Assembly (NCBI GenBank): GCA_001000675.1
Contig: LCHW01000002.1
Location: forward strand, 133,310 to 167,186
Length of the DNA stretch: 33,877 nt
Origin: Candidatus Wolfebacteria bacterium GW2011_GWE2_44_13
GTDB lineage: Bacteria > Patescibacteriota > Minisyncoccia > UBA6257 > UBA9933
Direction: 5' to 3'
The notes beneath the pieces were generated by a model. That model saw only the letters and a list, made by a program, of their open reading frames with translations. It searched no databases and was not told where the DNA came from. Made by a program: the position numbers and the translations under genes. Below are positions 1-7,520 of this stretch, piece by piece. The stretch's first letter is position 1; each line of letters opens with the position of its first letter.

Positions 1-1
1 A

Positions 2-400
2 GATGTCATCAACCCAGAGGCACATATCGCAACCATCACCGACAAGAAAACGGAGCTTTCAATAGAAATCACCGTTGAGAAGGGATTGGGATATGTACCG
101 GTCGAGGCTCGCAAGGTTGAAAAATTGCCGGTTGGTGTTATCGCCATCGATGCAATATTCACCCCAGTTACGAACGTAAATTTCGTAGTTGAGAATATGC
201 GCATTGGAGAGCGAACCGACTTCAATCGGGTAAAGCTCACCGTTGAAACAGATGGAAGCATCAAGCCTTCCGTTGCAGTACACAAGGCAGCGAACATCCT
301 TAAGGATCACTTTGCCAAAGTTGCTGAAATGGAAGTAGCCGTAGAAGAAGAATCTTCTGAGGAAGAAGCTCCAGCGCCAAAAAAGAAAGCAAAGAAATAA
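2..400 (+). CDS. rpoA: DNA-directed RNA polymerase subunit alpha, C-terminal part of gene (5' truncated by window)
   Basis: Open frame from base 2 reads DVINPEAHIATITDKKTELSIEITVEKGLGYVPVEARK...PVTNVNFVVENMRIGERTDFNRVKLTVETDGSIKPSVAVHKAANILKDHF, typical of the alpha-NTD; immediately upstream of rplQ. Confidence 0.93.
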   Translation, partial: DVINPEAHIATITDKKTELSIEITVEKGLGYVPVEARKVEKLPVGVIAIDAIFTPVTNVNFVVENMRIGERTDFNRVKLTVETDGSIKPSVAVHKAANILKDHFAKVAEMEVAVEEESSEEEAPAPKKKAKK

Positions 401-409
401 TTCAAACGT

Positions 410-763
410 ATGAAACACCTTAGTAAAGGAAGAAAATTCCATAGGAAGACGGGGCAGCGCTCGGCACTCATGAAGACCCTTGCGAACAACTTGATCTTGA
501 CGGAGTCCATTACCACTACCGAGGCAAAAGCAAAAGAGCTTAAGCCGGAAGTAGAGAAGATGGTAACCCTCGCAAAGAATCAGGATACAGCAAGCTTACG
601 CTTGCTCATTGCAAGACTTCCAAAGAAAGCTGCAGAAAAGATGTTCTACGAAGTTGCGCCTAAATTTAAGACGCGACCAGGAGGATATCTTCGCGTAGTG
701 AAAGCGGCGGAAGCGCGTATGCGAGACGGATCAGCGATGGCAACCATCGAATTCGTTTCCTGA
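410..763 (+). CDS. rplQ: 50S ribosomal protein L17
   Basis: MKHLSKGRKFHRKTGQRSALMKTLANNLILTESITTTEAKAKELKPEVEKM; canonical L17 N-terminus, follows rpoA. Confidence 0.97.
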   Translation: MKHLSKGRKFHRKTGQRSALMKTLANNLILTESITTTEAKAKELKPEVEKMVTLAKNQDTASLRLLIARLPKKAAEKMFYEVAPKFKTRPGGYLRVVKAAEARMRDGSAMATIEFVS

Positions 764-791
764 CGCCTGCTATAGCTTTAGCGAAAGCAGG

Positions 792-819
792 TTGACGAAC
801 AAGCTGAAAATACTATATA
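792..819 (+). promoter_or_regulatory. Candidate promoter for tuf (TTGACG-N16-TATATA)
   Basis: TTGACG 792-797 and TATATA 814-819, upstream of tuf start at 927. Confidence 0.45.
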
Positions 820-926
820 TTTAACAAGTCGATTAATAAAAAAATCGAATATGAAATATGGAGTTTGGGCCATTTTAAACAAATGCCTCATGCTCTATCG
901 TTCATATTCAAAACTTATACACACGT

Positions 927-2123
927 ATGGCAAACGAAAAATTTGAACGAACCAAGCCTCACGTCAATATCGGAACTATCGGTCACGTTGACCACGGTAA
1001 GACCACATTGACTGCAGCTATCACAAACGCCTTGTTCCTCAAGGGTTTGACAAAGAAGCGAGAGAACGTCGACCAGATCGACAATGCTCCAGAAGAAAAA
1101 GCTCGTGGAATCACGATTGCTTTGCACCACTCTGAATATGAGTCAGAAAAGCGTCACTATGCACACATCGACGCTCCTGGACACGCAGACTACATCAAGA
1201 ACATGATCACGGGTGCTGCGCAGATGGACGGTGCAATTTTGGTAGTATCTGCAACTGATGGTCCTATGCCACAGACACGAGAGCACATATTGTTGGCACG
1301 TCAGGTTGGCGTTCCTTCAATCGTAGTATTCTTGAACAAGTGCGACATGGTTGATGATACTGAATTGATCGACCTCGTAGAAGCTGAAGTTCGAGAATTG
1401 CTCAAGAAGTACGGTTTCCCTGGAGATGAGACCCCGATTATTCGTGGTTCTGCATTGAAGGCAGGAGAAGCAACCTCTGCTGAAGATCCAGCATTGCTCC
1501 CAATTCTTGAATTGGTAAAGGCATGTGACGAATACATCCCAGAGCCAGTTCGCGCAACCGATAAGCCGTTCCTTATGCCAGTTGAAGACATCTTCTCAAT
1601 CGAAGGTCGTGGAACTGTTGTAACCGGACGCATCGAGCGCGGAGTACTCAAGGTAAACGAAGAAATCGAAGTTGTCGGTATCCGACCAACTGCGAAGACC
1701 GTTGTTACTGGTATCGAAATGTTCAACAAATTGTTGGATTCCGGTATGGCAGGAGATAACGTTGGTTTGCTCTTGCGTGGTTTGAAGAAGGAAGACGTAG
1801 AGCGAGGACAGGTGCTTGCAAAGCCAGGAAGCGTAACACCGCATACTGAGTTTGAAGCAGAAGTACTTATCCTTACCAAGGAAGAAGGAGGACGACACAC
1901 CCCATTCTTCAAGGGCTATAAGCCACAGTTCTATATCCGCACCACTGACGTGACCGGAGAAGTAGAGCTTCCGGCTGGAATGGAAATGGTTATGCCAGGT
2001 GACACAGTTACCTTCATAGTCAAGCTCATTGCCCCTGTAGCATTGGAAGACCAGACACGTTTTGCTATCCGAGAGGGTGGACGAACGGTTGGAGCGGGTG
2101 TTGTAACCAAGATCATCAAATAA
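927..2123 (+). CDS. tuf: Elongation factor Tu
   Basis: [49 protein letters not shown] and C-terminal [19 protein letters not shown]; full-length 398 aa. Confidence 0.98.
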   Translation: MANEKFERTKPHVNIGTIGHVDHGKTTLTAAITNALFLKGLTKKRENVDQIDNAPEEKARGITIALHHSEYESEKRHYAHIDAPGHADYIKNMITGAAQMDGAILVVSATDGPMPQTREHILLARQVGVPSIVVFLNKCDMVDDTELIDLVEAEVRELLKKYGFPGDETPIIRGSALKAGEATSAEDPALLPILELVKACDEYIPEPVRATDKPFLMPVEDIFSIEGRGTVVTGRIERGVLKVNEEIEVVGIRPTAKTVVTGIEMFNKLLDSGMAGDNVGLLLRGLKKEDVERGQVLAKPGSVTPHTEFEAEVLILTKEEGGRHTPFFKGYKPQFYIRTTDVTGEVELPAGMEMVMPGDTVTFIVKLIAPVALEDQTRFAIREGGRTVGAGVVTKIIK

Positions 2124-2133
2124 AATAGAACAC

Positions 2134-2241
2134 GCACATTCGGTGGATTGCTTCGTTACGGGGCCCAATCGATTCGGTCGCAGTACTTCTGTACAGCTTC
2201 CTCGTCGATTCTCCCGTGCCTCGCACTCCATTCGAATGTGC
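2134..2241 (+). other. Long imperfect inverted repeat / candidate structured RNA between tuf and rpsJ
   Basis: GCACATTCG (2134-2142) pairs exactly with CGAATGTGC (2233-2241); further nested pairs TGGA/TCCA, TGC/GCA, ACGGG/CCCGT, AATCGA/TCGATT. Confidence 0.6.
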
Positions 2242-2293
2242 AAGTTCTGTCTAGAAAAACAAAAAGCGATTATTCATATAAAGTATTTTGACA

Positions 2294-2620
2294 ATGGCCA
2301 AGAAAGAAGAAGCACAATCTAAATTGCGATTACGCGTACGATCGTACGATCACAAGCTTATCGATAACTCGATCAAGCAGATCGTTGATACGGCGGTTCG
2401 AAACGGGGCAGAAATCGTTGGACCAATTCCGTTGCCGACTGAGTTTAAGCGGTACACGGTAAACCGTTCAACATTCGTCCATAAGACTGCGCGTGAGCAG
2501 TTCGAATTGCGAGTTCACAACCGAATCATTGACATCGTTAACCCGAGTCAGAAGATCATCGAGTCGTTGAGCTCTCTCAATCTCCCTTCTGGGGTAGATA
2601 TCGAGATCAAAATGAAATAA
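2294..2620 (+). CDS. rpsJ: 30S ribosomal protein S10
   Basis: KLRLRVRSYDHKLIDNSIKQIVDTAVRNGAEIVGPIPLPTEFKRYTVNRSTFVHKTAREQFELRVHNRIIDI; start taken at the second Met. Confidence 0.96.
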   Translation: MAKKEEAQSKLRLRVRSYDHKLIDNSIKQIVDTAVRNGAEIVGPIPLPTEFKRYTVNRSTFVHKTAREQFELRVHNRIIDIVNPSQKIIESLSSLNLPSGVDIEIKMK

Positions 2621-2666
2621 AGTCAGTAGGTTCTTTACGAACTTATTGATACAGTTTAATCGCTCA

Positions 2667-2693
2667 AAAACACCGGCCTTAGCCGGTGTTTTT
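2667..2693 (+). terminator. Rho-independent terminator after rpsJ
   Basis: ACACCGGCcttaGCCGGTGTTTTT. Confidence 0.85.
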
Positions 2694-2723
2694 GTTTATA
2701 TTGGAAAACCCATATTCCTGAAT

Positions 2724-2750
2724 TGTCATTCCCGCGGAGGCGGGAATCCA
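2724..2750. repeat. CATTCCCGCG-type palindromic repeat, copy 1
   Basis: TGTCATTCCCGCGGAGGCGGGAATCCA; perfect inverted repeat core ATTCCCGC/GCGGGAAT. Confidence 0.9.
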
Positions 2751-2837
2751 GTATTCGCTAATAAGCTAAAAAGCTTCCTGTCTATCGAGCTCGCCATGTT
2801 TGTATATCGCAGACAACTGTGTTATAGTACAACCAAT

Positions 2838-3566
2838 ATGCGAGAAATTTCCGCGGGTATCATAGCATACCGAAAAACTGCGGAGGGCCCTCGTTTTCTA
2901 ATTTTATATCACGGACACAACTATTGGAATTTCCCAAAAGGGAAAATTGAAAGCGAAGAAAAAAGCTTCCAAACAGCGGTTCGAGAAGTAAGGGAAGAAA
3001 CGGGCCTTACGCGAAATGATCTTCGATTTGATGAAAGCTTCAAAACGTCGGAGAACTTCACATTCTGGAGGAATAAGGAAAAGATCTATAAAACGATCGT
3101 TTTTTATCTTGCTGAAACAACTCAGCAACGTATAAAGTTACCGGAGCAAACCGATGCAGAAGGGGAGAAGCATGAAGGATACGGATGGTTTACCTACAAA
3201 GAAGCATTGAAAGTCCTCGTGAAGGAAGATAGCCAACGCGTACTAAAGCAGGCGCATAATTTCTTGCGCAATTTAGAGGGAATTAAAACTGGTGTTGCCG
3301 TGCGACGTCCTCGTCCGCAACGCCCTCCAATGCGACAGCCAGAGCGAGCTCCGCTTGGACAAGTAAGGCCGCAGAGCGCCGCAGAAAGGCCGGCAGGACA
3401 AGTACAAACACCGCGACCACAACAACCCCAGCATGGGCAGCGAAGCCCCTTTCAGCGACGTCCGCAGCCATTTAGAGGGCAACCAGGGACACAACAACGA
3501 AGACCACAACCAAATCATCGACAACCGCAACCAACACGCCCTGCATCGCAACAAACCGGCATATAA
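2838..3566 (+). CDS. NUDIX hydrolase with Pro/Gln/Arg-rich C-terminal tail
   Basis: Full Nudix box GKIESEEKSFQTAVREVREETGL; start chosen at MREISAGIIAYRK rather than the ORF-track start, because the upstream part covers a terminator and a palindromic repeat. Confidence 0.9.
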   Translation: MREISAGIIAYRKTAEGPRFLILYHGHNYWNFPKGKIESEEKSFQTAVREVREETGLTRNDLRFDESFKTSENFTFWRNKEKIYKTIVFYLAETTQQRIKLPEQTDAEGEKHEGYGWFTYKEALKVLVKEDSQRVLKQAHNFLRNLEGIKTGVAVRRPRPQRPPMRQPERAPLGQVRPQSAAERPAGQVQTPRPQQPQHGQRSPFQRRPQPFRGQPGTQQRRPQPNHRQPQPTRPASQQTGI

Positions 3567-3579
3567 TGTGCCGGTTTTT
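3553..3579 (+). terminator. Terminator of NUDIX gene
   Basis: AAACCGGCAtataatgTGCCGGTTTTT overlapping the stop codon. Confidence 0.8.
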
Positions 3580-3585
3580 GTTGGC

Positions 3586-3614
3586 TTGACATTTTATATA
3601 CAATAGTGTATAAA
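3586..3614 (+). promoter_or_regulatory. Promoter TTGACA-N17-TATAAA
   Basis: TTGACA 3586-3591, TATAAA 3609-3614, followed by ATAATCAGCTGTTT. Confidence 0.8.
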
Positions 3615-3665
3615 ATAATCAGCTGTTTGGTATTAATAAATAGAGGAAGAGAAGGAGAAACGAGA

Positions 3666-4256
3666 ATGGAAAGCAAAAGGAATGTGCGGCTGAGCGCAGT
3701 AGCGCTTATGGTGGTGATCGCTATCATCCTGGTGGGCGCATTTGCAGATGGATATCTGTTAACTGCGATAATCGGCGCAGCGATTGCCGTGATTATCACC
3801 GGACTAATGCGAGGGGTTAAAAAACGCAGAGAGGGAGACCTTCGCTTTCGCAGAGAGGAAGACCGGCGCCAGCAGGCGGAGGCACTCAAGGAATGTATCT
3901 TGGGGATTGCCTTAGGGGCGCTTGTTGCTGAGGCGAAACAAAATATCTCCGCGAACAAACTCTCAAGCGGCGAAGCGGCTGATGGAGTAAGCCGGATTCG
4001 TGTTAAGCAAGTCGGCGACTCCATCTTCGCCTACATGGAAGACGGGAGAAGTTCACTCGCTCTTGCTGTGGGCGGGCGAGGGCATTACGTCCTGCAATTT
4101 GCTGTACGGGAAAAAGACGGGCAGATAGAAATCGAGGTGAATACTGCCTCATACACTGTCCCGTCGGAATATTTTAATGGCAGCCAATACCATTTGGCAA
4201 TTATGGAGGGTGTTCACCACGTGCACTTCTTCCGCCTTTTCCCCGAACCCTCCTAA
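3666..4256 (+). CDS. Uncharacterised two-TM membrane protein (paralog of the next gene)
   Basis: GGAG-containing leader then ATGGAAAGC; two N-terminal hydrophobic segments; C-terminal domain with VGDSIFAYMEDG and GRGHYVLQFAVREKDGQIEIEV. Confidence 0.75.
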   Translation: MESKRNVRLSAVALMVVIAIILVGAFADGYLLTAIIGAAIAVIITGLMRGVKKRREGDLRFRREEDRRQQAEALKECILGIALGALVAEAKQNISANKLSSGEAADGVSRIRVKQVGDSIFAYMEDGRSSLALAVGGRGHYVLQFAVREKDGQIEIEVNTASYTVPSEYFNGSQYHLAIMEGVHHVHFFRLFPEPS

Positions 4257-4269
4257 GCGAACAGGAGTA

Positions 4270-4296
4270 GGCCGCCTCTCGAAGGCGGCCTTTTTT
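4270..4296 (+). terminator. Rho-independent terminator
   Basis: GGCCGCCtctcgaaGGCGGCCTTTTTT. Confidence 0.9.
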
Positions 4297-4306
4297 ACGA
4301 AAAAAG

Positions 4307-4335
4307 TTGACATGACGGGTAAAATAAATTATTAC
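4307..4335 (+). promoter_or_regulatory. Promoter TTGACA-N17-TATTAC
   Basis: TTGACA 4307-4312, TATTAC 4330-4335, followed by ATAAGTAGCTGTTT. Confidence 0.7.
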
Positions 4336-4374
4336 ATAAGTAGCTGTTTATTTTATCAAGCGAAGGAGATAGCG

Positions 4375-5001
4375 ATGAAGAGTGCTGAAGTGAAAACGTG
4401 GAGAATTATCGGTCTCGTTATATTGTTCAGCGGGAGTGGCATACTGGCAGGAATTGGCATGGGGATTGGATTCATACAGGAGTATTCGATAATCATCTTC
4501 TATGCGATGTTTGCAGTGTCGATGGCTGTCGGAATTGCCATAGCCGTCAGGGCTAATCTTAAGGGCAGTAAAAAGCCGTTGAAGAATCGCGCTGCCGAAG
4601 CGAAGGAGGTGGAATTTCAACGGCGAGAGGCACTGCGGGATGAGTTTTTACCTATTGCGCATAGTATGCTCACACACGTCGCTGCAGAAAATTTCGAGCG
4701 AACCAAGCGCCGTGCCAGTGTCGTAGCCGAAGACGTACAGGCCGTGACCGTCCAAAGAATAGAGGATTCAATTATCGCCTATAGCAAAGATGACTTAGGT
4801 CCCGATACTGTGCTTTCTGGCGTACATGGGCGGCCGGTATTATTAATGTCCGTGCGACCAGAGGAAGAGGAGGGGAGAGGGATCGAAGTGTTCCTCGGTG
4901 GATATGAAAATGACCCGATGTTCTTTTCTATCTATCATCGTTGGGATGCGCTGAAGGTTGCGACTGAGTATCTCGAGAAGTTCGATCTTCTAGAAACCTA
5001 G
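4375..5001 (+). CDS. Uncharacterised two-TM membrane protein (paralog of 3666..4256)
   Basis: AAGGAG RBS then ATGAAGAGTGC; shared layout with upstream gene, e.g. IEDSIIAYSKDD and GRPVLLMSVRPEEEEGRGIEVFL. Confidence 0.75.
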   Translation: MKSAEVKTWRIIGLVILFSGSGILAGIGMGIGFIQEYSIIIFYAMFAVSMAVGIAIAVRANLKGSKKPLKNRAAEAKEVEFQRREALRDEFLPIAHSMLTHVAAENFERTKRRASVVAEDVQAVTVQRIEDSIIAYSKDDLGPDTVLSGVHGRPVLLMSVRPEEEEGRGIEVFLGGYENDPMFFSIYHRWDALKVATEYLEKFDLLET

Positions 5002-5016
5002 CAGTAAGGAAAACAA

Positions 5017-5043
5017 GGGCCGTCATACGACGGCCCTTTTTTG
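5017..5043 (+). terminator. Rho-independent terminator
   Basis: GGGCCGTCatacGACGGCCCTTTTTT. Confidence 0.9.
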
Positions 5044-5060
5044 TATTTAGGATAGGGCTA

Positions 5061-5085
5061 AAAAACCGCCTTTCGGCGGTTTTTA
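5061..5085 (-). terminator. Terminator of the infC-rpmI-rplT cluster (minus strand)
   Basis: AAAAACCGCCtttcGGCGGTTTTT, bidirectional. Confidence 0.8.
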
Positions 5086-5088
5086 TAC

Positions 5089-5433
5089 TTATTTTGCTTT
5101 GTTTACAATCTGTGCAAATGTATTCGGTGCGGTCTTTGCAATTTCCGAGAGAACCTTTCGATCCAACTGGATGTTTGCCTTGTTAAGACCATCAATGAAC
5201 TTGCCATAGGTAGTTCCTAATGCGCGAACAGCTGCGTTGATCTGAACAACCCAAAGGGCTCGGTAATCTCGCTTTTTCTGCTTGCGTCCTTGGAAAGCGT
5301 GACTCCAAGCGTGAAGCAAAGCTTCCTTAGCTGCACGTTCTTTGGTCTTGCGTCCCCATTTGAATCCCTTCACATAGGTAAGCAGCTTTTCTCGTTTTTT
5401 GTGGGCGGTAACGCCTCGTTTTACTCGTGTCAT
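5089..5433 (-). CDS. rplT: 50S ribosomal protein L20
   Basis: MTRVKRGVTAHKKREKLLTYVKGFKWGRKTKERAAKEALLHAWSHAFQGRKQKKRDYRALWVVQINAA. Confidence 0.97.
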   Translation of the reverse strand: MTRVKRGVTAHKKREKLLTYVKGFKWGRKTKERAAKEALLHAWSHAFQGRKQKKRDYRALWVVQINAAVRALGTTYGKFIDGLNKANIQLDRKVLSEIAKTAPNTFAQIVNKAK

Positions 5434-5502
5434 GTTTCTGAATGGTATATATGTTTCGCTAGGGGAGAGCTACCGGGCGCTACCTTTGTGAAACATATAG
5501 AA

Positions 5503-5673
5503 TTACATATTTTGTTTGATCAATGATGCTGCGCCTCCGAGGATTCGCATATTTGCCTTGCGGCGCATTTGGTTTGAGCTTTTGCGCGATCGGTTGTGTC
5601 CGAGGCCCATTGCTCTGTGGAGAACTTTACCGGTTGGGGTAATTCTCAATCGCTTTGAGATAGTCTTTTTCAT
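5503..5673 (-). CDS. rpmI: 50S ribosomal protein L35
   Basis: MKKTISKRLRITPTGKVLHRAMGLGHNRSRKSSNQMRRKANMRILGGAASLIKQNM. Confidence 0.92.
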   Translation of the reverse strand: MKKTISKRLRITPTGKVLHRAMGLGHNRSRKSSNQMRRKANMRILGGAASLIKQNM

Positions 5674-5793
5674 GCCAGTGTTATTTATAAACGCAGTGAA
5701 CAATGGCCAGCATTGAGCACCCCGCCGCCGTTAGCTTTTCGTAGCTACGTTAGTTTAGTATTTATATCAGATATAATTTCGTTTTTCAATCCC

Positions 5794-6300
5794 TTACTTC
5801 TTGGTAATTTGCGTCAGAAGCCCTCTGCCGCCAAATTTAGGCGGAACGATGATTTTGTACTCAAAGGTGATCATACCAAGGAATTCGTTCAGCCGTTGCT
5901 GAGCCCACTCCCTGTTGTACTTCTCACGTCCTTTAAGCACAAGCATAATCTCTACCTTGTGGCCATCGTTCACGAATTTATCGATCTGTTTGATCTTTAT
6001 TTCCATGTCGTTTTTGGCCGCGCGAGCGCCGAATCTGATTTGCTTCAGCTCGCTCGTCTTTTGCAAGGCGCGCTGCTTCTTCATTTCCTTCTCTCGCTGG
6101 TACCGGAACTTGTCGTAATCAATGATTTTTGCGACAGGTGGTTTTGCGTTAGGAGCTATCTCAATAAGGTCAAGCTCTTTCTCGCTCGCAATGCGAAGCG
6201 CTTCCGTTAGAGAGAATATACCGAGAAATTCTCCTTGTTCGTCAACGACGCGCAATTCCGGTGATTTAATTTGATGATTGAGTCGAAGGGGTTGTTCCAA
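5794..6300 (-). CDS. infC: Translation initiation factor IF-3, apparent TTG start
   Basis: LRLNHQIKSPELRVVDEQGEFLGIFSLTEALRIASEKELDLIEIAPNAKPPVAKIIDYDKFRYQREKEMKKQ; infC-rpmI-rplT order. Confidence 0.95.
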   Translation of the reverse strand: MEQPLRLNHQIKSPELRVVDEQGEFLGIFSLTEALRIASEKELDLIEIAPNAKPPVAKIIDYDKFRYQREKEMKKQRALQKTSELKQIRFGARAAKNDMEIKIKQIDKFVNDGHKVEIMLVLKGREKYNREWAQQRLNEFLGMITFEYKIIVPPKFGGRGLLTQITKK

Positions 6301-6332
6301 AGCGGTGCTTGGTTAATGGATGAATAATAATG

Positions 6333-6670
6333 TGGAGATGAGGAGAATTGAACTCCCGTCCAAAAGAAGTATTGAAGAACATCTACAGACATAGTCGGGT
6401 TGTTGTAAAACAGAAGCAGAAAATCCGACGAATCGCCTCTGAGTTTGCCGATTTGAATCTCGCTGAGAAACCTACGGCACGGGTTCTAAGCCAGCTTGAG
6501 TGTTGATGCCGCGTTCACTCTACAAGCTTCGAGTGAGGCGACACTGCATTACGCGAAAGCGAACGCAGGAACTGCTGTTTTGTTGGCAGTTATTGGTTTT
6601 TGCCAAGTTGCGGTGTGGCGACCGGTCTGCAGTTTTTCAATGAACATCTAGTGTCTAAGCCTGCCATCCC
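6333..6670 (-). ncRNA. ssrA: tmRNA
   Basis: Minus strand starts GGGGATGGCAGGCTTAGACA and ends GGACGGGAGTTCAATTCTCCTCATCTCC; GGGGATG/CATCTCC acceptor pairing; TLD T-arm; tag frame ends ...TAVPAFAFA-stop; adjacent to smpB; 3' CCA not encoded. Confidence 0.9.
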
Positions 6671-6683
6671 CATACAGAATATA

Positions 6684-7133
6684 TTAGAAGCCCTCCTTGC
6701 GGACTTGCTTCCAATCATCACGTTTTTTAATGGCTTCGCGCTTATCGTGCTCTTTTCGACTCTTTGCGAGACCGATAAGAACCTTAATTCGCTGGTTCTT
6801 AGTATATACTTTAAGGGGCACTAATGTCAACCCACGTTCGTCTATTTTCCCTGTTAAATACTTGATTTCTTTGCGGGTAAGGAGGAGGCGGCGAGAGCGT
6901 GTAGGGTTGTAATCCGCGGGTGCATTTTTCGGTTGGTAGGGCGGAATATCCGAGTTAAGAAGGGAAGCACCGTTTCCACGAATAATGACGTAGGTACTAG
7001 AAAGATTCATGCGGCCATGTTTGACCGCTTGCACCTCAGTTCCGAGGAGCTCAATGCCACACTCGAAAGTCTCGAGAATCTCGTAGTCAAAATGGGCACG
7101 CTTATTCTCAATAGGGGACATGTATTCCTTCAT
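6684..7133 (-). CDS. smpB: SsrA-binding protein
   Basis: ENKRAHFDYEILETFECGIELLGTEVQAVKHGRMNLSSTYVIIRGNGASLLNSDIPPYQ...NPTRSRRLLLTRKEIKYLTGKI. Confidence 0.96.
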   Translation of the reverse strand: MKEYMSPIENKRAHFDYEILETFECGIELLGTEVQAVKHGRMNLSSTYVIIRGNGASLLNSDIPPYQPKNAPADYNPTRSRRLLLTRKEIKYLTGKIDERGLTLVPLKVYTKNQRIKVLIGLAKSRKEHDKREAIKKRDDWKQVRKEGF

Positions 7134-7178
7134 ACCTGGGCAGCTTCTTATAATAAAGAGTATATGGGTAATGGCGTA

Positions 7179-7207
7179 TAAAAAAAAGGGCGCTCTCGCG
7201 AGCGCCC
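7179..7207 (-). terminator. Terminator of the 63-aa ORF
   Basis: Minus strand GGGCGCTCgcgaGAGCGCCCTTTTTTT. Confidence 0.85.
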
Positions 7208-7224
7208 AACCCCCAGAATGCTTG

Positions 7225-7416
7225 CTAAAATGAGAGGGCTTTTAGGGCGGTGCTCACCTGGGTATGAGTTTGGGCAGCCCCACATGTGCAGGGCCCGTGG
7301 TAATCCGGGTCGAGGTCGACCATGCAATTGGGGGAGTGCTTCGTATTTATCCCCTCAATTGCGACCTTTGCTCGGACCATCTTCTCAATGAGTTTAATCT
7401 CGTCGGGTGTCGCCAT
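7225..7416 (-). CDS. Small orphan protein, Cys/His-containing (63 aa)
   Basis: GGAGGT RBS; HSPNCMVDLDPDYHGPCTCG; own promoter and terminator. Confidence 0.75.
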   Translation of the reverse strand: MATPDEIKLIEKMVRAKVAIEGINTKHSPNCMVDLDPDYHGPCTCGAAQTHTQVSTALKALSF

Positions 7417-7451
7417 TGCGTTACCTCCGTAAAAGTGATGATGCTAAATAG

Positions 7452-7480
7452 TAAATACCATTGTTTATAATTTTTGTCAA
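7452..7480 (-). promoter_or_regulatory. Promoter TTGACA-N17-TATTTA
   Basis: Minus strand TTGACA AAAATTATAAACAATGG TATTTA. Confidence 0.8.
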
Positions 7481-7520
7481 TATTTAATTTACGCATTGTT
7501 TCCGCTACACTACTAAAGAA

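Noticed and set aside
1301-2243. Long minus-strand ORFs antisense to tuf (203 and 215 aa)
   Set aside because: Shadow ORFs from codon bias of a highly conserved gene; low-complexity Ser/Thr-rich or non-protein-like translations.
2646-2837. N-terminal extension of the NUDIX ORF in the ORF track
   Set aside because: Covers the rpsJ terminator and a CATTCCCGCG palindrome; a better start lies at 2838.
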